Source: Plakobranchus ocellatus
Taxonomy: Eukaryota; Mollusca; Gastropoda; Plakobranchidae
DNA length: 41,139 bases
Direction: 5' to 3'
NCBI GenBank assembly: GCA_019648995.1
Contig: BLXT01003657.1
Coordinates: 121,902-163,040 of the forward strand
Each line of letters begins with the position of its first letter. The stretch's first letter is position 1. The notes under the pieces are model-generated. The model made no database searches. It was not told the origin of the DNA and saw only the letters and a list, made by a program, of their open reading frames with translations. This document shows positions 24,993 to 35,872 of this stretch, piece by piece. The position numbers and the translations under genes are program-made.

Positions 24993-25883
24993 CTGTATGG
25001 AGAAAAAAAAGTTCCAGAATTAAAGGGTACTGTAATCAATGCTATTAAAGCGTTGACAACTTTCTCATTTGTATACAATCCCTGCTAAAGAATACATTTT
25101 AAGTGACGTGTCGCTATAAATTGCAACATTTTACAAAAAAATATTTTGATGCTTCCCATAGATAATCAGCCACTGATTTTAATTAAATAGTAACAGCCCT
25201 GCAAGACTTTATAAAAATTATGCAATAATTCTGTATCAGTATTAGAAAAATATCAGGTACATCCACTGAATCTATATTTTAAGTCTTAAATTTTGAACAG
25301 CATATTTTGAGTCAACACTTCACGTATGTTGATGCTTTTGTTTTCCAGTTTCAAGAAACTTTTTATTAATTTCTGAATTGTCAGGCATTACATGTATAAC
25401 ATTTTTCACACGTAGCGATACACGTCTTCAATGTGAAAACTGCAGTTTAAAAATACTCTTCAAAGAAGACCCTGGATTCTGGAAACTAATCATACTAATG
25501 TAGTGATTCTAACAGAGGAAAAGGGAGATATAATAGTGACTTTAAGCAACTCTATCCCCATAAAGATATCTGAGCAAGGGACATTCCATTGAAGATCTGT
25601 GTTGCCATGCCATTCAAATCTACTGTGACCTTCTTCTCATTAAGAGAGGAAAAAGCATGTGGTACAAATGAGATTTAAGTAAAAAGGGAAATGAGGAATT
25701 ACCAAAAGGTGGACACTAGAATAATTTTTAATTTAAGAAGCACCAATTACAAATTGGAAAAGGACAAATGGGTACCAGCAAAGTGCAATTTATGTTAAAG
25801 GAAATATAAATATTACATCTAGATTAAAAAAAAAAGTAGGCTGTGTCTCTTCATTTGTATGGTAGTTTGGTTTTTGTATACGT
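24993..25883. other. Probable leader intron or upstream DNA of the zinc-finger gene
   Basis: Upstream of the candidate acceptor. No coding exon or RNA gene was recognised; the content is AT-rich with short A and T runs. Confidence 0.4.
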
Positions 25884-26015
25884 ATATAGCCAGTCCACAA
25901 AAAGGTGATATCAGGATTTCAGACCCTCTTTATGGCCAGGGTGCAGGTAGGTGGTGGGGCCAAAGCCCACAACGGAAGGGTTCCTGCAGATCTTAGGGCG
26001 GACTCACGAAGAGAA
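25884..26015 (-). mobile_element. SINE family S1, copy C
   Basis: On the minus strand it has a CGCCCTAAGATCTGCAGG-type tRNA-like half and ends with CCTGATATCACC plus TTTTTGTGGACTGGCTATA, the module shared with copies A, B and D. The B-box region is replaced by a GGGCTTTGGCCCC-like segment, so the promoter is degenerate. Confidence 0.55.
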
Positions 26016-29000
26016 CGAATACAGCATAAATTACAACAGCATCTCAAAAAGATGTAAGAAGCTCCTTTTTCATTTATAATCTTTCCTTCTACCCATCCAC
26101 CATGCAGCTTGCAAAATTGACAAATGATGACGGTCACTTTGAAACATATTTTCAGTATTAGCTGTAAAAAAAATTAATAGTAAAAGGGTTTATTGTTGAT
26201 AACTTCCATAGAAAAAATGCTGTTTCTTATATCATTCTTATTACAAAAGTGATAACTATGTCCTTCTAAAAAAAAAAAAAAATCATGTATGCCAGAAAAG
26301 CATAAGTCCAATTATTTCTTATTTCAAGCATTTTTGTTACATTTGTGAAAAAAATGTTATGCTGGTCTGAAAGTACCTGAGAAAAGAAGTTTGCCATGCA
26401 TTTTATGGGATTAAATAAAAACATTTAATCATTAAAAATTGTCTTGAAAGTTTGAACTTTTAGAAAATCGCATTTATCTTGGAACATAATTACTTCTGGC
26501 TCTCAGCCGACAAGAGATGATACAGACTTAGTCTTAAATTTTGCTACTTTTGTCTCTCAGCCTTTTAAGTTTGATAATGTTTTCTTTTCACTAAGACAAC
26601 ATATCTGATAGCACTAAGATGGAATGTGATTGTTATTTATTTTAAAACCATCCAAACATGATATAAAACTGACCAGCATGAACATTTTCATAAAATGAAA
26701 AACTCAAAATTCACAATGGCAAAAATTATAATTTACAAATTTAATTTTTTGATTTGGCCTTTTATATGAGGAAAAAAGTTTTGTATATCCTTGGCATCTT
26801 CTTTTAAAATAAATTAAAAAAAAAAAAAAGACAAGTAGAATTACAACTAAACTTACTTTTACATTACATATGCAGTTAAAAAAAAAAAATAAATAAACAA
26901 TTTATAACATAATAATATTAAATTATTTACAGTGCCAAGTTTCAAACCTTTCTATTGGCTTAGGATTATGAAACCGGTGTGTAACATAAAAAAAATTAGC
27001 TCTGCCTAGGGTACTAAATTAGATGAATAGGAGATATAACTCAAAAACCTTCTACCTTATTACATGATTTCGTTGTTTGTATTGATCCGTTAACATCTAT
27101 ATTTGCTACTTGAAAAGATGAATTACTTATTCAATACATAAACTTCATTACTCAATACCAGAATATAGTACTCCACACAGTTTCTTCAATGTTCTCAATG
27201 CATGTTAAGTAGTGATTAGATCTGTATCGGGCTAGATCTTGATCGAGATAATTTTTTTTTTTTTTTTTTTTTGCAATGAGAAAAACATGTTCATACTGCC
27301 TGCCAATTTGCTTCAAATCAAGTTGTCTGTGACTTTAACATTTCAAAACTTTTTAATGCCAAACTTTTGCTGATTTGTGCATAAATAACCTAAAATCAGC
27401 TTCATTCAACATAATTTTTACATGAAATAAATTTTTACAGAATTCATCCCGCCCGCACAAACTGTAACTATCCTACAAGCCAATAGGTTGAGCCCCAGTC
27501 GAAAAACTAGATGGGATACTCAGCTACATTTACACCTTATCTTCATCAAGCTGGTTTCTAAAATTGGCCCTACATTACAGTAGGTTTTAGGTCTACATTT
27601 AAGTGGCCTTGTTAAATTGATACGAAATATCACATTTCAGCTTAATTTAGCCCCTACCTGTCTTCTACAAAAATACAATAGCTAGATTTCAAAAAATTAA
27701 AATCTAGTAATGTAAATCCAGGCTCAGACCTTGGAACTTTAATCAAGATCTAGAATCTAGATCTAGCCTACGTTTCGTTGGTCTGCTAGGAGCTGATACC
27801 CATTATGAGAACGGCGAGGCCGTTGGTACAATCGACTTAGATTTAGCAATGAATACCAAGATATCATCGGTTATACCTGTCTGGACGTCTGATTGGCGTG
27901 TTCATTTAAATCAAAACTATCTAAATACCAAAACTGCTTTTGCATAATTCAACATAATGCATTAGAAAACAGGAAACATTGATGTATTTTTGTGTTGACA
28001 AAACCTTTCTAATTAATCGATAAAATTCTTAGCTTGATTAATGTAAAAGTAGAATTGATGCTTTCATCTACAGAACAAATATATTTGAAAAATCATATTA
28101 AAACCCACTTATTTCTTTTTTTTTGTAGCAATAAAAATACTTAACGTTTTTCTACACCTGCATAAATAATAATATACTCAGTTTGCTCGAATCCTTTATT
28201 TTTCTTAATATAGTTGATTTGTGTAAAATAAAGTAATTTTTTTTAATCGATTTATATAAAAAATATACACATCAGTTGTGTAAATAGAATTTCTTTTCTG
28301 TTGTGGTAGGATAGAGCCAGGGAATTTTTTTTCAATTTCGAGAGGTCTTGGAAAATAAGTTTTTTTTACAATAGAAACAAATTATTTCACAAGGATACTT
28401 AAATTTTGTTTGTAAACAATTGAGCGATGATTTTAAGTAATATATACATCTAGAGTGTGGGTCTTATTTCGTATTAAAAAAAAGGAAATGCTGTTTTGAG
28501 GCGAGCAATCGCCTTGAGCATAAGTTTGTACACACATTTTTTGCACTAAATAAGGCCTATGTTTAGACTAACAAAATATGTAGAGTTAGCATGAATTTAT
28601 AATGAAGTAACCTTTCAAACAAAAGGCTAATGAATTATACCTGTTGATCCCATTTTTTTTTTTCGTGCTTTGATTTACGGGGTGCGTAATCATCAAGCTC
28701 GGTTTATATATTAAGAGAAATTCAGATGATCAATCTGTGAGGGAGGGAGAGAACAACAAACTGTGCTCGTCCTTGTGTTGGTTTATTTGTACACAATCAT
28801 GTAGCAAGGCCGGTGTAAAGAAGGAAAGAGGAGTTAAAGGAGAACAAAATGAAATAAAAGGCAAAAGCACAAAACGGAGAGCAGGTATTGAGAAACCGGT
28901 TCATACCCTACTATTGAAATAAATGTGGCCCTATAACACTTAACTTGCACGAAAATAGCTTGTCTGCGGATCAAGCAAAATGTATAATTATTGTACGAAG

Positions 29001-29100
29001 TTTTCGTTATGGACACTTTGCTGTTTTTCAATTCACAAGTGCATGTAGGGCCTACTTTTCCACAAGATAGACAGAAAAAGAGAGAAAAGAGTACGTCTTA
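26016..29100. other. AT-rich stretch without a supported gene; possible promoter zone near 27770-27900
   Basis: No exon was recognised. Positions 27770-27900 are locally richer in CpG and GC. On the minus strand they contain a CCAAT word in CGCCAATCAGACGTC and a CAG|GTATAA donor-like site near 27877. A first noncoding exon of the zinc-finger gene could lie here, but nothing proves it. AGATCTAG-type words cluster near 27745-27770. A poly(T) run is at about 27249-27272. Confidence 0.3.
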
Positions 29101-29775
29101 GTGTTAGGTCATGATTCATATTTTTAAAATTCATGAATGAATGAATATTCAAAGCATTTATTCATAGATCATTGAATAATGAACGAATAACTGAAAATTT
29201 TCTCACTAGCCTGAATATTCATAGCAAAATTCATTTTGAGGGGGGGATGGGGGGTGGTCTGAGATAAGGAAACCTAGCAGAAATAGTTGGGGGGCCTCAA
29301 GCCTGGCATTATTTTACGAACCTGGGCAAGCAAACATCGCATGTGTTTTGCCCCCTTTTTTGACCAAAAAAAAAAATTCTAATTTCATAAAAAAAATTTT
29401 ATTTCAAAACAATCAGTAAGCAAGTTTCACAAGAGCTAATACAAAAGACTTACGTATACATAGTTAAAAAAAATTAATAGAGCAATAATTAATACACTAG
29501 ATCTTTAAAAAAAAAAACAAGTAGATAAAAGAAGAAAACTACAGTAACCAAATAGAAAGAAACTGAACAGAGCATGTTAAAATATTACACATCTAATAAA
29601 GTTATAGGGAAAGAAGAAAAAATGCTTCCAAAGTATACACGAAAAACTTTTTTAAAACATGCGTAAAACAATACTTAAGACATTTTAGCAACTATACACA
29701 CATAATATGGTAAGAAGTACTAGGCCTACACTGGCTGGGGCCATAGGCTAGACCTACTCCCTAGTGCTCATAACC

Positions 29776-29883
29776 CGCCATCGAATCATTTGTCGCCATT
29801 GAATATTTATTCGCCATTGAATTTTTATTCGTCGTTGAATATTTATTCGTCATTGAATAATTATTCGTCATTGAATAACTATT
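29776..29883 (+). repeat. 18-bp minisatellite, six units
   Basis: Six contiguous 18-bp units of the form CGYCATTGAATATTTATT start at 29776, 29794, 29812, 29830, 29848 and 29866. The first unit is the most divergent. Similar ATTCATTGAATA words occur near 29110-29220 and 31515-31615, but not in tandem. Confidence 0.9.
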
Positions 29884-29914
29884 CGTCTGCATCCCCATGG
29901 TATCTCTTATTTCG

Positions 29915-30172
29915 CAACTGTAGCCCCTTGATTAGCTGGCTACCATACTAGAGGTCTGGGGTTCGATTCTCAGTCCGGACCAAGTCAGATTTTCATTTCT
30001 CCTTTGTGTCCACCCAGCACTGAATAGGTAGGTAGATCTCTTAAGATCCGACGTAAAGTAAAGGCGGCGAGGAAAGCAATGGCAAACTACCTCAAACGCT
30101 GTATGCCAAGAACAATCAGGACCCTATTCCTGGTTCCCCAATGCTTGGACGCGTGGGACCCACTTTAGTTTT
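29915..30172 (+). mobile_element. tRNA-derived SINE with conserved central module, family S2
   Basis: The left part has a tRNA-like B box, GGTTCGATTCT (29960-29970), inside a T-arm-like stem, CTGGG...CTCAG, and a D-arm-like TAGCTGGCTACC. The right part contains GGCGAGGAAAGCAATGGCAA, which resembles the central modules known from several animal SINE superfamilies, and ends near GCGTGGGACCCAC. This sequence is unlike family S1. Ends are approximate and no target duplication was identified. Confidence 0.65.
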
Positions 30173-30644
30173 AGTCCCTTGATTGTTACTCAAATAAAGG
30201 AAATTTTGCCTGCATGCAGTGGGCTTCTAAGTTACATTCAAAGCTATTCGTAATATTTTGTTCTTAAAATTCTACAATTAAAAAAAAACAACTATATTGC
30301 CTTGTGCCGTGTAACGTCACTACGTCTGGTTTACGGGCTTTGGGCGAATTAGAAGTTACTTCATTTTTCTGTCGAAACACTTGCTCACTCCGTCAGCGAT
30401 TTGGCTCATCTTTTCAAAAACAGCTTCGTAAAAAAAATCGGAACCTATTGTTATTCACCCTAGATACCCTAGGCTAGATTTAGAAATATGTGTTAGAGCG
30501 CAGGGTTAATTTTTTTGTTGCCTAAATTAATAAGTTGCAACAATAGTATCGAAAATGGAACAAATCGGCTTAGCAAGCAACCGTAGATCTAACCTCAAAA
30601 CCTTAATATATTCTGATCATATATGGAAAAACTTTAGAGTTTAA

Positions 30645-30803
30645 AGGTACACTTACCCCTAATTTTACTTTTTTTTTTAGACCTTAGCCAAATCTTGATA
30701 TGTGGNNNNNNNNNNNNNNNNNNNNNNNNNNNNNNNNNNNNNGTTTTTTCCCCAATAATTTTTATGAGTCTAGGGATAACTTGGCCGAGAGGTAAGTGTA
30801 CCT
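30645..30803. mobile_element. Small TTAA-flanked inverted-repeat element nested in family M copy 1
   Basis: The perfect 13-bp terminal repeats AGGTACACTTACC and GGTAAGTGTACCT are flanked by TTAA on both sides (30641-30644 and 30804-30807). The host family M sequence resumes directly after. The other family M copies lack this block, which gives an empty-site comparison. TTAA duplication is typical of piggyBac-type transposition, but the termini do not start with CCC, so the superfamily is uncertain. The interior contains 37 N. Confidence 0.7.
30706..30742. other. Assembly gap (37 N)
   Basis: All bases are N. It falls inside the nested TTAA-flanked element. Confidence 0.99.
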
Positions 30804-30882
30804 TTAAGCAATCAAAATTGACGAATCAATCTGTGCAATGGCTCTTAACTTTTCTATCTAGTCGGGAGGAGGGGGAGAATAT

Positions 30883-31427
30883 GCCTTGTTGCCGCGAAAC
30901 GTCACTAACGGCCATCACCTGGTTTCCGGGCTCTGGACCAGTAAGACATTACTACAAGTTTCTGTCTAAACACTAGACCAGCGTGTCAACGATTTAGCTC
31001 ATCTTTTCGAAAACAGCTTTGTAAAAAAATCGGAGTCTATTGCAATTCAACCTGAGATATCCTAGGGTAGATTTAGAAACATGAAACAGAGCGTAGGGTG
31101 AGGTTTGTATTGCTTAATTCGATCCATTTCAACAGTATTATCGAAAATGGAACTAATCGGCCTAGCAAGCAACCGTAGATCTAACCTCAAAACTTAAAAC
31201 TCTGATCATACATTACAGAAAAACTTTATTTTCAATAAGCAATCATAAAAGACGAATCAATCTGTGCAATAATAAATCTTATTTGTATAGCTGTTAATTT
31301 TCTATCTAGCCTGAATTTTTTTTTTAATAAAGATCAAATGGAAACACCTCAGTAGCCTTGACCGGGCAACAGTTAGTCACTATTCAAGTTAGGAAAAAAA
31401 ACTAAAAATAATATTGTGTAACAAGGC
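30883..31427 (+). mobile_element. Family M element, copy 2
   Basis: Starts GCCTTGTTGCCGCGAAACG and ends with GTAACAAGGC, close to the reverse complement of the start, so the termini are inverted repeats of about 10 bp. Length is 545 bp. It aligns along its length with 33787-34340 and with the complement of 35317-35872. There is no ORF of note, so it is non-autonomous. Confidence 0.85.
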
Positions 31428-31519
31428 AATACCTTAGAAGCCGGGCAACACTTAGTAGTGGCTAGCGTCACTATTCACGTTCGGAAAAAAAGCAAAAAAA
31501 TAATATTGTTCAACAAGGC
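31428..31519 (+). repeat. Duplicated 3' end of family M attached to copy 2
   Basis: Repeats the last 90 bp or so of the family: CCGGGCAACACTTAGTAGTG, then GCTAGCGTCACTATTCACG, and a terminal TTCAACAAGGC. Copy 2 therefore has two right ends in tandem. This could come from unequal exchange or an adjacent truncated insertion. Confidence 0.75.
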
Positions 31520-32201
31520 AATTCATTCAAAATAATGTATATTCAATATTCAGCCTGAAATTATTCATTTTTCGTTTGGGATGTAATATTCAAGAATGAA
31601 TTAATTAATTCGAGTATTCACCGCCACACTACGTCTTTTGACCAAGCAAACGAAAAATTCAATAGCTGTCTGAAACGGCGTTTTCGTTTTCCACTTGGCA
31701 GAAAGAATCATCTGCCGATATAGATTGGATTAAGTCGAAACTCTATAGCCAGCTTAAAAAAAAAGACATAGTGCAAAACACACGGTGCTAAACAGAGAAT
31801 ACCTATAGGCACCTGGCAATTGCATTTTAAATTCTAATTGAAATATAGACTAAGTATTAAATTAAATATTTTTAAAATTTCTAATCTATGCGGGCATTTT
31901 TTGTTTGTTTTTTTTTTTTAATTATAATTTTGAAGAAACGCATGTGGGCCTATCGTTTTTAGATTTACCAAGTGGCCCAATTATGTTCGTGTTATTAGAA
32001 AAGCAGTGCAGCGCGCTCTGCTTAATTCGACATATCATAGATCAGCAAATAATTTCCTTTTGGTTGATACAATACAATACAAGTTCGCCCAAGTAGATAT
32101 ATTGCTCCGCTATGTTTCTTCAAAAAATGTTTTCGTATAAATACTTGGAAAAAAGTGTTGCTTGGCCTCCGCTCGCAGCCATTTGATCGAGTCCCTCAGG
32201 C
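31520..32201. other. AT-rich stretch without a supported gene
   Basis: Contains ATTCAT/GAATGAAT-rich words at 31520-31620 and a T-rich tract at 31905-31920. No exon or RNA gene was recognised. Confidence 0.5.
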
Positions 32202-32632
32202 ATAACTGGGCGTTTCACCAAAAACAGTAAAGCTGAGCTGTAGCTGCGCAGGAGCTTGAATTGAGATAATGACTACTTTGATTATATTTTTACCATACGC
32301 ATCAAAGGCAGTAGCTGCGCCGTGTTGCGCACTGCACTGCTAGCAGCGAGCGGCAATAAATATCTCCGTATATGTACGATATCGCGTATCGGAAGTTGGT
32401 GACAGGATTCTTGGTGTGCTAACTTTTGATACGATGAAACGGCTGCTCGAATTGAACAGTAATAATATATACCGGGTATTTATTGCCGCTCGCTGCTAGC
32501 ACTGCTTAACACGGCGCAGCTATTACCTTTGATGCGAACGGTATAAATGTAATCATAGTTGTCATTATCTCAGCTCAGCTGGTGCACAGATACAACTCAG
32601 CTCAACTGCTTTTGGTACGAACGCCCATTTAT
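32202..32632. repeat. Long imperfect inverted repeat (foldback), arms about 160 bp
   Basis: The left arm (32202-32362) and right arm (32477-32632) are reverse complements with scattered mismatches and small indels. Shared landmarks are GCTAGCAGCGAGCGGCAATA, GCGCCGTGTT, GCATCAAAGG, GAGATAATGAC, GAGCTGAG and TGGGCGTT. The loop is 114 bp. No ORF of note. It could be a foldback or long-TIR MITE, or a hairpin-RNA source. The outer ends show no clear target duplication. Confidence 0.85.
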
Positions 32633-32831
32633 ACTGGTGACGCATCCAGTAAATGAATCAAGCACACTTGAAGGGCCGACATGTTAATCCCAGTCTCGAA
32701 CCTTTTCTTTTTTTATCCATTGCTAGTAGCCAGCGAGCAGCCAACTACTACGCACTGCTTTGTCCTGCTTTTGGTGAGAACACATCGAGTAATGCCGAGC
32801 AGTGCACAAGCCACCAGCGAATTGACAGTAA

Positions 32832-32960
32832 CTGCGACATCAGTCCGTCAAGTTGGCCATGACAAGTCGCGTTGCCTTCAGTGTGGGCCTATGCTAACTG
32901 CGACATCAGTCCTTCAAGTTAGCCATGATAAGTCGCGTCGCCTCCAGTGTGGGCCTACGC
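32832..32960 (+). repeat. Two-copy tandem repeat, about 66 bp
   Basis: Each unit reads AACTGCGACATCAGTCC, then TCAAGTT-GCCATGA-AAGTCGCGT, and ends with CAGTGTGGGCCTATGCT or CAGTGTGGGCCTACGCT. The same words recur at 33220-33270, inside the larger array. Confidence 0.8.
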
Positions 32961-33398
32961 TTAATGTGCGCTACCCACCGACAAGTTAGCCTGATAATTT
33001 GTGTAACAAGACTGGCCTCGTGATTCGCGCGGCAGCGGTCAGTAGGATTATGCGTGGTCATGTAATGGCACCCCCTTTTCCCTTATCCAACAAAGCCACT
33101 GACGTAAGACCAGGCTGTAAAACACAAAGGATAGCTCCGACAAGTTGCCGACTTGGTGCGCGCTCCCACCAAAGAAAGAGAGTATTTCAAAACATGTATT
33201 GTTGTACACGTGAACTGCTGCCTCCAGTGTGGGCCTACGCTAACTGCGACATCAGTCCTTCAAGTTAGCCAAGACTGGCCTCGTGTTTCGCGCGGCGACG
33301 ATCAGTAGAATTATGCGTGGTCACGTAATGGCACCTCCCCTTTCCCTTATCCAACAGAGCCACTGACGTAAGACCAGGCTGTAAAACACAAAGGATAG
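32950..33398 (+). repeat. Array of about 285-bp units, left part
   Basis: Unit landmarks are GACTGGCCTCGTG, TTCGCGCGGC, ATTATGCGTGGTCA, TTTCCCTTATCCAACA, CCACTGACGTAAGACCAGGC, AAAACACAAAGGATAG, CTCCGACAAGTTGCCGACTT and TGTTGTACACGTGAACTGC. One partial unit ends at 33134 and a second runs 33135-33398 with an internal shortening. The retrotransposon begins at 33399. The array is clearly richer in GC and CpG than its surroundings. No coding frame is conserved between units. Confidence 0.85.
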
Positions 33399-33608
33399 TG
33401 TTATGTTCTTGTTATGACTTTAAGTCTAGAACACTTAATAAATAATTTTAGAGACGGTACGCGAATGACTGGACATGAAGCATAGAACTTAGAAGATCAG
33501 TTGAACAACTCTGTGTCGGATTTATTACGTAAGATTACGTCACAATGATGCCACCTTGCCATTTCACATAATAGGCCAAATTACATTATATAATCAATAT
33601 TACTAACT
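33399..33608 (-). repeat. 3' LTR of the gypsy element
   Basis: About 210 bp. On the minus strand it ends with AAGAACATAACA at the GATAG duplication. Its other end, 33576-33608, matches the 33-bp remnant at 37462-37494 except for the last base. It contains a TATATAA-like word and paired TTACGT words. A purine-rich AAGAAGGGAGATGATG lies just upstream on the minus strand (about 33636-33652), as expected for a polypurine tract, but it is some 30 bp from the LTR edge rather than adjacent. Confidence 0.8.
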
Positions 33609-33786
33609 TAAGTTTAAGAAAATTTTTTAATGCATCATCTCCCTTCTTAGGATAGCAGTATCATTTTACATTGGATACTGTTAAGAAGAGCAATACAAAA
33701 TATTTCTTAGTCATTTCATACTTTACTCTTTACTTCTGTGAACAATTTAATTTAGTTTACTGAAGTATGTGATCCCATTAGGCCAT

Positions 33787-34340
33787 GCCTTGTTGCCGCG
33801 AAATGTCACTACCGGCCATCACCTGGTTTCCGGGCTCTGGACCACTAAGACGTTACTGCATTTTTCTGTCTAAACACTAGACCGGCGTGTCAACGATTTA
33901 GCTCATCTTTTCGAAAACAGCTTTGTAAAAAAAATCGGAGTCTATTGCATTTCAACCTGAGATACCCATGGGTAGATTTAGAAACATAAAGTAGACCGTA
34001 GGGTGAGTTTTTTATTGCTTAATTTGATCCGTTTGAACTGTATTATCGAAAATGGAACTAATCGGCCTAGCAAGCAACCTTAGATCTAACCTCAAAACTT
34101 TAAAAATCTGATCATACATTATGAGAAAACTTTAGAGTCAATAAGCAATCATAAAGGATGAATCAATCTGTACAACAATAAATCTAATTTGTATAGCTGT
34201 TAATTTTTTATTTAGTCTGAATTTTTTATATTGATCTAATAGAAACTCCTCAGTAGCCTTGACCGGGCAACTGTTAGTAGTGGCTAGCGTCACTATTCAA
34301 GTTTGGAAAAAAACCTAAAAATAGTATTGTGCAACAAGGC
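33787..34340 (+). mobile_element. Family M element, copy 3, inserted in the gypsy 3' noncoding region
   Basis: 554 bp, starting GCCTTGTTGCCGCGAAATG and ending GTGCAACAAGGC. It aligns with copies 2 and 4 throughout, including CGATTTAGCTCATCTTTTCG, CAGCTTTGTAAAAAAAATCGG and GGCTAGCGTCACTATTCAAG. It lies between the 3' LTR and the end of pol, so it is younger than the retrotransposon. The flanks CCAT and AATA do not give a clear duplication. Confidence 0.85.
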
Positions 34341-34719
34341 AATATATATAAAACATAAAAGCATGGCTTAAAGAATTTACTTTTCTCTCAATGAGTTTAG
34401 TCATTGTATGAAATTATGTGATTCTCAAAGAAAAGTTAATGTCATAGCATCAATTAAATAATTGAAGTCACATCTACATTGTAATAAATGTAATACGAAA
34501 GAAAAAAAAAATTTGCGCGCGACTAGGCTTTTGTCGTCTTCTTCAGAACTTGCTTCTGGACTACATAGTCATCGTCTCACACACATACACAGTCTTCAGC
34601 TGGCTCTGAAACAAAAGTTATTTTTGTGTAGAAAAGAAAAAAAAATTAAAGAGTGTTGTGACCATAGATGCATTGTTGTAAAGGCTTTATTATGGCCTTT
34701 GAACGTTTTGCGTTGCATC

Positions 34720-35316
34720 TTACAAGTTTAATTTTTTAGGTATAGTGATTCTACGGCCACTTCTTGTTGTGCGAGTGTTCTGGTCTGTTTGGTTCAAACT
34801 AGTTGTTTGTGTGCCAGCCGTGTTGCTGTGGGCTGAACTAGTGACGTGCGGAGAGGTCGGCATTGGTGGTTCGTTGGAGTGCCGTACCAAATCGTCTGGA
34901 AAATCTGGAAATTGATCTTCCTCGTCATCTCTTATGACAGATGTTGAATGTTGGAAGCTTTTGCTGTTAGGCTTCAGTATTTGACGTCTGTTTCTTCTGT
35001 AGGTTGCTTTTCCCTGTTGGAGGATGTACGATCTTGGTTCTATAGCCTTTTTGATTACTTTGGCTGGAGTCCAATGAGTGTCTGCTTGGTTTCTCATGAA
35101 AACATCATCGCCGGCTTCTAGAGGTTGTAGGTCGAATCCTCTGTGGTGGTGTTTCCTTTGTTGTCTTTGGTTTTCTTTCATCTGCTTTAGTTCTTGCTGG
35201 AAATTCTTGGTCTGATGGTGTGATTTCAAGCACGGTAGTTTTGTCCTTAACTTCCTTCCCATGAGTAATTCTGCAGGTGGTGAAGGTAGATTCTGCGATG
35301 GTGAAGTTCTGTAATT
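34720..35316 (-). pseudogene. Gypsy integrase C-terminal part, cut off by family M copy 4
   Basis: The frame resumes on the far side of the inserted element and runs to a stop at 34720-34722. It holds the YRTSP and SPAELLMGRKLRT-like segment typical of the end of the Ty3/gypsy integrase core (here PSPPAELLMGRKLRTKLP), then a basic, Gln-rich linker. A GDDVFMRN...W-type segment (as in the GPY/F region) follows, and the tail TRSGRRITIPKKLNL is like many gypsy Pol ends. It lacks its own start. The Met seen at its head comes from the inserted element. Confidence 0.88.
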
Positions 35317-35872
35317 GCCTTGTTGCACAATACTATTTTTAAGTTTTTTTCCGAACTTGAATAGTGACGCTAGCCACTACTAACTGTTGCCCGGTCAAGG
35401 CTACTGAGGGGTTTCTATATTAGATCTATATAAAAAAAATTCAGACTAAATAGAAAATTAACAGCTATACAAATTAGATTTATTATTGCACAGATTGATT
35501 TGTCCTTTATGATTGCTTATTTACTCTAAAGTTTTTCCATAATGTTTGATCAGATTTTAAAGTTTTGAGGTTAGATCTACGGTTGCTTGCTAGGCCGACT
35601 AGTTCCATTTTCGATAATACAGTTCAAACGGATCAAATTAAGCAATAAAAAATTCACCCTACGCTCTACTTCATGTTTCTAAATCCACCCAAGGGTATCT
35701 CAGGTTGAAATGCAACAGACTCCGATTTTTTTACAAAGCTGTTTTCGAAAAGATGGGCTAAATCGTTGACACGCTGGTCTAGTGTTTAGTCAGAAAAATG
35801 CAGTAACGTCTTAGTAGTCCAAAGCCCGGAAACCAGGTGATGGCCGGTAGTGACGTTTCGCGGCAACAAGGC
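35317..35872 (-). mobile_element. Family M element, copy 4, inserted in gypsy integrase
   Basis: 556 bp in inverted orientation relative to copies 1-3. The termini GCCTTGTTGC and GCAACAAGGC are perfect 10-bp inverted repeats. The 4-bp AATT flanks it on both sides (35313-35316 and 35873-35876), and because the target is a recognisable integrase coding sequence, removal of the element plus one AATT leaves that frame continuous. This is the best evidence for the exact ends of the family. Confidence 0.9.

Larger units (their letters stand above)
30299..30862 (+). mobile_element. Family M element, copy 1, 3'-truncated and interrupted
   Basis: Begins with GCCTTGTGCCGTGTAACGTC, a diverged form of the family start GCCTTGTTGCCGCGAAACGTC. 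It keeps internal landmarks such as GCTCATCTTTTC, GAAAATGGAAC and AGCAAGCAACCGTAGATCTA. It loses its last part after TTTTCTATCTAG, where a GGGAGGAGGGGGAG stretch joins copy 2. A second small element and an N gap lie inside it. This is the most diverged and presumably oldest copy here. No coding capacity. Confidence 0.75.

Noticed and set aside
29776..29883. Regular 18-bp repeats as a CRISPR-like array
   Set aside because: The units are contiguous with no unique spacers, and the DNA is eukaryotic, so it is a minisatellite.
32653..33268. Plus-strand frames of 69-102 codons over the array
   Set aside because: They shift frame between repeat units and are not conserved from unit to unit, so they are chance openings in GC-richer repeat DNA.
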